Assembly: GCA_016210295.1 (NCBI GenBank)
Contig: JACQUM010000012.1
Location: forward strand, 1-10,117
Source of the DNA: Chloroflexota bacterium
Lineage (GTDB): Bacteria; Chloroflexota; Dehalococcoidia; UBA6926; JACQUM01
Length of the DNA stretch: 10,117 nucleotides
Direction of reading: 5' to 3'
In this document: piece after piece, positions 5,853 to 10,117 of the stretch
How positions within the stretch are numbered: the stretch's first letter is position 1
Layout: each line of letters starts with the position of its first letter
The notes under the pieces: generated by a model
The model's input: only the letters and a program-made list of their open reading frames with translations
The model's database searches: none
What the model was told of the DNA's origin: nothing
Position numbers and translations under genes: made by a program

Positions 5853-7460
5853 CTAGGTCGCCCTTTGTCGGAGGAGAACTCGTGCGAGACGAGGCAAGAT
5901 GCCTACACGTCCGATTCCAACGGATTCTCCGAATAACCTTCTCGGATCGGCCAGTGGTAACTCTGACGCTGGCTCGTGTTCGGCTTCTCTGCGGGCTTCG
6001 CGTAACACTCTCAGGTATTCAGGCAGATCTTTCGAAATGAAAGACATGTCTGCGCTGGGAACATGCCGAGATGTAAGATATAGTTGAACTGCCTCTTTCC
6101 CACATAATTTTTCGAAGTGAACGAGGCTTGGCTCCAAGCCGTGTGCAGCCAATTCCCCTCGCAAATCCACGAAATCGCGCATCTTGTCTCGGTTGCTCTC
6201 AATGGAGTCGTACCACCCGCACAGGGGGTCCCACAGGCCCTTGCGCAGGATCTCCTCAATGGCGATGCGCAACTCATTGAACACGGCTTCGCGGCGACTC
6301 TTGCTCCCACCGAACAAATCACGGTCAGCGCTGACTAGGGAACTTCTTGCTCGCTCTGGTAGAAGTGTCCACAGCGGATCAGGGAAAAAGTAGGTCCTGA
6401 GACGTTGTTCCGCCGTCTCCCCTTCGCGCTTCTGGAAATAGTCCCGCAACTGGGATGGCTCGAGCCTGGACTCGGCCCATCCCTCTGCAAGGTGCCAGTA
6501 ATGTCCCCATGAGATGTATTCACCCTGGGCGTCAGTCAACAAGGGATAGTAGCCTTCCTCATAAGGGTCTATGTCAGGCTGTATGGAAGAGAGTTTGTAC
6601 TCTCCTGACAGCAACTGACAGGCCTTGGCTAGCTTTTCTGGGTCTCTGCATTGCCTCGACGACCGTATGGCCTCAAAGCAGTCGACAACCTCTTGGAGAT
6701 CCACGCTCTCGAACCACGGTGAAACGCGTCCCTGCCTCCAGGGAAACTCTCGAACAAAGGCCGGTATCTGGCTTACCTCGGCCATATTGGATGGCCACTC
6801 CACGCCAAGAGCCTTGGCTAAGGCTTGTTTGTCCTCATAAGTGGTGGGGGGATCGTTCAGAAGAGCCTCGTACAGAAACTGCAAAGCATCCTCATACTTG
6901 CCGTCGCCTTTACTGACGTGGAATTCAGCCACGAGAAGAAAGTTGCCGACTGCGTCCCACGATTCTTCGAACATCGGTGGCCATAGCTCGTCAAATGAAC
7001 GGATGGGGCCCAGGCGCCCGACGGCATTCCGGACCCTTTCGAGTGCGTCCCTGGTGTTGTCGGAATGCCCTTCGACTTTCAACAGGCGCCAGAGCCGTGC
7101 AGCCTCGAGGTGTGCAAAGACATAGAGTCTAACGGGGTCTTCCTGTTGGTCCGGCTGGTAGGGAGGCCAGTTCGTCCGCGATGCAGACTCTAACCGATCC
7201 GCTACGTATGTTGCGATGCTCGAAGGGTCTTCGAATCCCCGAAGCATAGCTGCTTGGGTATCGGGGTCGACGAATCCGGAGCCAGGCGAGCCGTGCACCA
7301 CGTTCTTAATCACGTTTATTCGTTCAGTGAATTGTTCGGGAGCCAGGCTCTGGGTGCAGAAGAGCCAGAACAATTCCGCTGAGTCGCTGACTGGATCCTC
7401 CCTGGCCTCAATCCTTTTGAGAAGGGTCAAGGTGCGGAGTGGATCAGGAATCCAGCTCAT
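5853..7460 (-). CDS. Unrecognised 535-residue protein, probably helical and soluble
   Basis: I do not recognise the family. The protein is rich in charged residues, Leu and Trp, shows no signal peptide or membrane segment, and looks mainly helical. Residues about 168-220 have a TPR-like look (EFHVSKGDGKYEDALQFLYE). Residues about 362-412 (PLWTLLPERARSSL, then RREAVFNELRIAIEEIL, then WDPL) vaguely recall HEPN-like helical domains, but no RxxxxH catalytic motif is evident. The C-terminal 20 residues are basic. The start is ATG at 7460, which has GGAGG (7466-7470) five bases upstream; an in-frame ATG at 7472 lacks a site. Base composition is lower than its neighbours: lines at 6061, 6541 and 6901 count 38, 45 and 57% G+C, against 68% in rel (8941) and 63% in the deacetylase gene (4861), consistent with later acquisition. 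It is divergent from rel and heads a probable operon with Mut7-C and the deacetylase. Confidence 0.8.
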   Translation of the reverse strand: MSWIPDPLRTLTLLKRIEAREDPVSDSAELFWLFCTQSLAPEQFTERINVIKNVVHGSPGSGFVDPDTQAAMLRGFEDPSSIATYVADRLESASRTNWPPYQPDQQEDPVRLYVFAHLEAARLWRLLKVEGHSDNTRDALERVRNAVGRLGPIRSFDELWPPMFEESWDAVGNFLLVAEFHVSKGDGKYEDALQFLYEALLNDPPTTYEDKQALAKALGVEWPSNMAEVSQIPAFVREFPWRQGRVSPWFESVDLQEVVDCFEAIRSSRQCRDPEKLAKACQLLSGEYKLSSIQPDIDPYEEGYYPLLTDAQGEYISWGHYWHLAEGWAESRLEPSQLRDYFQKREGETAEQRLRTYFFPDPLWTLLPERARSSLVSADRDLFGGSKSRREAVFNELRIAIEEILRKGLWDPLCGWYDSIESNRDKMRDFVDLRGELAAHGLEPSLVHFEKLCGKEAVQLYLTSRHVPSADMSFISKDLPEYLRVLREARREAEHEPASELPLADPRRLFGESVGIGRVGILPRLARVLLRQRAT

Positions 7461-7465
7461 CGCGT

Positions 7466-7470
7466 CCTCC
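7466..7470 (-). promoter_or_regulatory. Ribosome binding site of the 535-residue protein
   Basis: GGAGG on the minus strand, five bases before the ATG at 7460. It overlaps the upstream in-frame ATG at 7472 region and so selects the second methionine as start. Confidence 0.75.
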
Positions 7471-7513
7471 ATAGTGCACTGTCTCGCTCGGGCAGACGGC
7501 GAGGAGGCGGCCC

Positions 7514-7545
7514 TTGTCTCGGTACTCTACTCTAAGCAGTATACT
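7514..7545 (+). promoter_or_regulatory. Probable promoter of rel with TATACT -10
   Basis: TATACT at 7540-7545 matches a -10 box at five of six bases and lies 27 bases before the rel ATG. The best -35 candidate is TTGTCT (7514-7519) with a long 20-base spacer; no good hexamer sits at 17 bases. Transcription would start near 7552, giving a short leader of about 21 bases. The -10 is the only AT-rich spot in this GC-rich 112-base gap. Confidence 0.45.
7538..7545. promoter_or_regulatory. Symmetric -10 element (AGTATACT), possible bidirectional promoter
   Basis: The palindrome AGTATACT reads TATACT on both strands (7540-7545 plus, 7538-7543 minus). It lies between rel and the divergent unknown gene, about 80 bases from the latter's start. 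Such overlapping symmetric -10 boxes are known to drive divergent transcription in bacteria. A matching minus-strand -35 is weak (TGCCTC at 7561-7566), so use in that direction is an inference. Confidence 0.4.
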
Positions 7546-7572
7546 AGCGGTGAACGCGTAGAGGCAGGCACT

Positions 7573-9753
7573 ATGGATCTATCAGAGCTTCTCGCCAAGG
7601 TGGATGGACGCCTGGGGGAGGAGAGGAAGAAACTCCTCCAGACGGCCTACGCCGTAGCGGAGAAGGCCCATGCCGGCCAGCGCCGCGAATCGGGCGAGCC
7701 CTTCATCGAGCACCCACTCCAGACGGCGATGATCCTGGCCGGGCTTCAAGTAGACGTCACCACCATCCAGGCGGCCCTCCTTCACGATGTGGTGGAGGAC
7801 AGCGGCGTTCCCCTTGCCGACATCGAGGCCCAGTTCGGGCCGGAGGTGGCCCGCCTGGTGGACGGGGTCACCAAGCTCGCCAAACTCGGCATCCCCGCGT
7901 CCCGTCTGGGCCAAAGCGGGGCCTCGGAGGACCTGGCGCACGCCCAGGCGGAGAGCCTCCGCAAGATGCTGGTGGCCATGGCCCAGGACATCCGCGTCGT
8001 CCTCATCAAGCTGGCGGACCGTCTCCACAACATGCAGTCCCTGGGAGCCCTGCCACCGGAGAGACAGCGACGCATCGCCCAGGAGACCCTGGACATCTAC
8101 GCTCCCCTAGCCCACCGGATGGGCATGTGGGAGATGAAGTGGCAGCTGGAGGACCTGGCCTTCCGCCACCTGGAGCCGGAGAAGTACCGGGAGGTGGCCG
8201 ATCTCCTGGCTTCGAAGCGAAAGGAGCGGGAGGAGTACATCGCCCTGGTGACCCAGCAGCTCCGCGAGGAGCTGTCCCGGACAGGAGTTCAGGCAGAGGT
8301 GGTGGGCCGGCCCAAGCACCTGTACAGCATCTACCAGAAGATGCAGCGGTACGAGACCATGGACCGGCACTTCGGGGACATCTACGACTTACTGGCCGTC
8401 CGGGTCATGGTGGAGACGGTGTCGGAGTGCTACGCGGCTCTCGGGTGCGTCCACGCCCTCTGGCGCCCCCTCCCCGGCCAGTTTGACGATTACATTGCGA
8501 CTCCCCGTGAGAACGGCTACCGCTCCCTCCACACCACCGTCCTGGGGCCCGGCAGCAAGCCGCTGGAGGTGCAGATCCGCACCCACGAGATGCACCGCGT
8601 CGCGGAGTACGGGATCGCCGCCCACTGGCTCTATAAGGAGGGGACACCGGCGGACATGCGCTTCGAGGAGCGCATCTCATGGCTCCGGCAGCTTCTGGAC
8701 TGGCAGCGGGAGGTGAGCGGGGCCGAGGAGTTCATGGAGCAGGTGAAGACCGATCTCCTGCCCGGGCAGGTCTTTGTCTACACGCCGAAGGGCGAGGTGA
8801 AGGAGCTCCCCGCCGGCGCGACGCCTCTGGACTTCGCCTTCCGCATCCACACCGACCTGGGCCTCAAGGCCAACGGCGCCAAGGTGAACGGGCGCCTGGT
8901 CTCCTTCAACTACCAGCTCAAGAACGGCGACACGGTGGAGATGCTGACGGCCAAGGGCGGCAAAGGGCCCAGCCTGGACTGGCTCAACCCGAACCTGGGC
9001 TACGTGAACACGGCCATGGCGCGGGAGAAGGTCCGCCAGTGGTTCCGCCGGCAGGAGAAGACCACCAACCTGGCGCGGGGCCGCGAGTTGCTGGACCGGG
9101 AGGCGAAGCGCCTCGGTATGCACCTCGACGCGGCGGAGCTGACACCTCTGTTCGGTTTCGAGACGGAGGAGGAACTCCTGGTGTCGCTGGGGAACGGCAG
9201 CCTGGGAATCCACCAGGTAGCTGGGCGGCTGGCGCCGCTGGAGGAGAAGCCGCAGCCCCCCCGACTCGTCGGGGTGGCCCGCCCCGAGGAGGGCAAGGCC
9301 CTGGAGGTGACCGTCCTGGGGATGGGCAACCTGACGACGCGCCTTGGGGCTTGCTGCCATCCTGTTCCGGGAGAAGAGATCGTCGGGTTCATCACCCGGA
9401 CACGGGGGATCACCATCCACCGGAGGAGTTGCCACAGCGTCTTGAACGAGGACGAGCCGGACCGCCTCGTCGAGGCCAGTTGGAGCAATCCCGCGAGGCT
9501 CTACCCCGTGGACGTCAGCGTGCAGGCCTGGGACCGTGTGGGGCTGTTGCGAGACATCACCACGGTCGTCTCGGAGGAGAAGGTAAACATCGGCGGGGTG
9601 AGCGATAGACACCACCCCGACAATTCGGTTACTATATACCTCACCCTGGAGACGACGGGACTTTCGCAACTGAGCCGGCTCCTCTCGAAGCTGGAGGGGA
9701 TTCGGGGCGTGGTGAGCGTGAGCCGCTCCTCTCTTGGGGCGAAAGTCAGCTAA
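7573..9753 (+). CDS. rel: RelA/SpoT-type (p)ppGpp synthetase/hydrolase
   Basis: A 726-residue long RSH enzyme that makes (p)ppGpp from ATP and GTP/GDP and, if the HD site works, degrades it; it acts in the cytoplasm on the ribosome. Domains in order: HD hydrolase (about 25-180) with H47, the H71-D72 pair in LLHDVVEDS and KLADRLHNM (147-154); synthetase (about 240-355) with GRPKHLYSIYQKM, D272 in YDLLAVR, ENGYRSLHT and E332 in EVQIRT; TGS (398-460); zinc-finger domain with C594, C595, H616 and C620; and C-terminal ACT (about 645-720). Length matches the family. The hydrolase residues look intact, so it should be bifunctional, yet the synthetase switch motif reads QFDD (303-306) rather than the RxKD usual in SpoT/Rel. 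The ATG at 7573 follows GAGG by eight bases and begins the conserved N-terminus; the frame is open further upstream only because it mirrors the divergent gene. Confidence 0.96.
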   Translation: MDLSELLAKVDGRLGEERKKLLQTAYAVAEKAHAGQRRESGEPFIEHPLQTAMILAGLQVDVTTIQAALLHDVVEDSGVPLADIEAQFGPEVARLVDGVTKLAKLGIPASRLGQSGASEDLAHAQAESLRKMLVAMAQDIRVVLIKLADRLHNMQSLGALPPERQRRIAQETLDIYAPLAHRMGMWEMKWQLEDLAFRHLEPEKYREVADLLASKRKEREEYIALVTQQLREELSRTGVQAEVVGRPKHLYSIYQKMQRYETMDRHFGDIYDLLAVRVMVETVSECYAALGCVHALWRPLPGQFDDYIATPRENGYRSLHTTVLGPGSKPLEVQIRTHEMHRVAEYGIAAHWLYKEGTPADMRFEERISWLRQLLDWQREVSGAEEFMEQVKTDLLPGQVFVYTPKGEVKELPAGATPLDFAFRIHTDLGLKANGAKVNGRLVSFNYQLKNGDTVEMLTAKGGKGPSLDWLNPNLGYVNTAMAREKVRQWFRRQEKTTNLARGRELLDREAKRLGMHLDAAELTPLFGFETEEELLVSLGNGSLGIHQVAGRLAPLEEKPQPPRLVGVARPEEGKALEVTVLGMGNLTTRLGACCHPVPGEEIVGFITRTRGITIHRRSCHSVLNEDEPDRLVEASWSNPARLYPVDVSVQAWDRVGLLRDITTVVSEEKVNIGGVSDRHHPDNSVTIYLTLETTGLSQLSRLLSKLEGIRGVVSVSRSSLGAKVS

Positions 9754-9777
9754 AGCCAGAGAAGCGGAGAGGGAGCA

Positions 9778-10053
9778 GTGGCGAAGAAGAGCCTTTCGTC
9801 GGCGAAGGCGGCGCGGCAAAACGAGAAACGACGGACGGAGAACCGGGGGCGCCGCCAGACGGTGCGAACGGTCATCCGGACGGCACGGGAGGCCATTGTT
9901 TCCGAGCCGGCGGAGAGCGAGGCGGCGGTCAAGGCCGCCGTTCGAGCGCTGGACGTGGCCCGCTCACGTGGAGTGGTGTACAAGCGGAACGCGGCGCGCC
10001 GGAAGAGCCGGCTGATGAAGCAGTTGAACAAGGCGAAGTCTGCGGCCTCGTAG
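9778..10053 (+). CDS. rpsT: 30S ribosomal protein S20
   Basis: A 91-residue, strongly basic primary 16S rRNA-binding protein of the small subunit. The start MAKKSLSSAKAARQNEKRR, the central RTVIRTAREAI and the C-terminal VVYKRNAARRKSRLMKQLNK are the family signature, and length is usual (about 87-95). Translation begins at GTG (9778) preceded by GGAGAGGGAG; the GGAGA at 9766-9770 is seven bases upstream. It follows rel by 24 bases with no terminator or promoter visible between them, so readthrough from rel is likely. S20 is commonly autoregulated at translation in enterobacteria, and the GTG start fits weak initiation, but no such control site is visible here. Confidence 0.97.
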   Translation: MAKKSLSSAKAARQNEKRRTENRGRRQTVRTVIRTAREAIVSEPAESEAAVKAAVRALDVARSRGVVYKRNAARRKSRLMKQLNKAKSAAS

Positions 10054-10079
10054 CTCTCTAGGCTTTTCGTGCATCGAGA

Positions 10080-10112
10080 GGGGGGCGGCCCGCCGAAGGC
10101 GGGCCGCCCCCC
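10080..10112 (+). terminator. Strong GC hairpin after rpsT
   Basis: A perfect 15-bp stem (GGGGGGCGGCCCGCC with its complement) closed by a GAA loop begins 26 bases after the rpsT stop. The position fits the end of the rel-rpsT unit. The downstream side shows only TACGC before the window ends, so the U-tract of a classical intrinsic terminator is not seen; it may instead act as a 3'-end stabiliser or a U-less terminator. Confidence 0.7.
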
Positions 10113-10117
10113 TACGC

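Noticed and set aside
7216..7572. Open frame extending rel upstream by 119 codons
   Set aside because: It runs through the divergent gene on the opposite strand, lacks family similarity, and the conserved Rel N-terminus begins at the ATG at 7573 behind a ribosome site.

Overview
This 10.1 kb window of GC-rich chromosomal DNA most likely comes from a Chloroflexota-type bacterium (Dehalococcoidia or SAR202-like). The pointers are the long Pro/Thr/Ala linker after a lipoprotein cysteine, a single long RelA/SpoT homologue, an AcuC-like deacetylase and a Mut7-C protein. The taxonomy is an inference from style, not proof. No mobile element, CRISPR array, tRNA or rRNA was seen.

Layout. (a) 1-1188, plus strand: C-terminal half of an alpha-glucan phosphorylase, cut by the window edge. 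(b) 1244-4002, minus strand: a promoter-led pair encoding a family 5 (peptide/nickel-type) solute-binding lipoprotein followed by a DUF1989 (urea carboxylase-associated family) protein; it converges on the phosphorylase gene. (c) 4163-7460, minus strand: a probable operon running from an unrecognised 535-residue protein of lower GC, through a 16-codon mini-ORF that resembles the beginning of a metallo-beta-lactamase-fold gene, to a Mut7-C nuclease-like protein and an AcuC/HDAC-type deacetylase whose start overlaps the Mut7-C stop by 4 bases. (d) 7461-7572: a divergent intergenic region with a symmetric -10 element. (e) 7573-10053, plus strand: a bifunctional-looking (p)ppGpp synthetase/hydrolase followed 24 bases later by rpsT (ribosomal protein S20), then a perfect 15-bp hairpin at the window end.

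How the parts fit. The Rel and S20 genes form a stringent-response/translation unit. The lipoprotein and DUF1989 protein suggest uptake and hydrolysis of a small nitrogen compound or peptide, although no permease or ATPase lies in the window. Mut7-C and the deacetylase are translationally coupled but have no obvious common pathway. No complete novel system is evident. The best leads are the unknown 535-residue protein, the apparent gene remnant downstream of it, and the divergent symmetric promoter it shares with rel.
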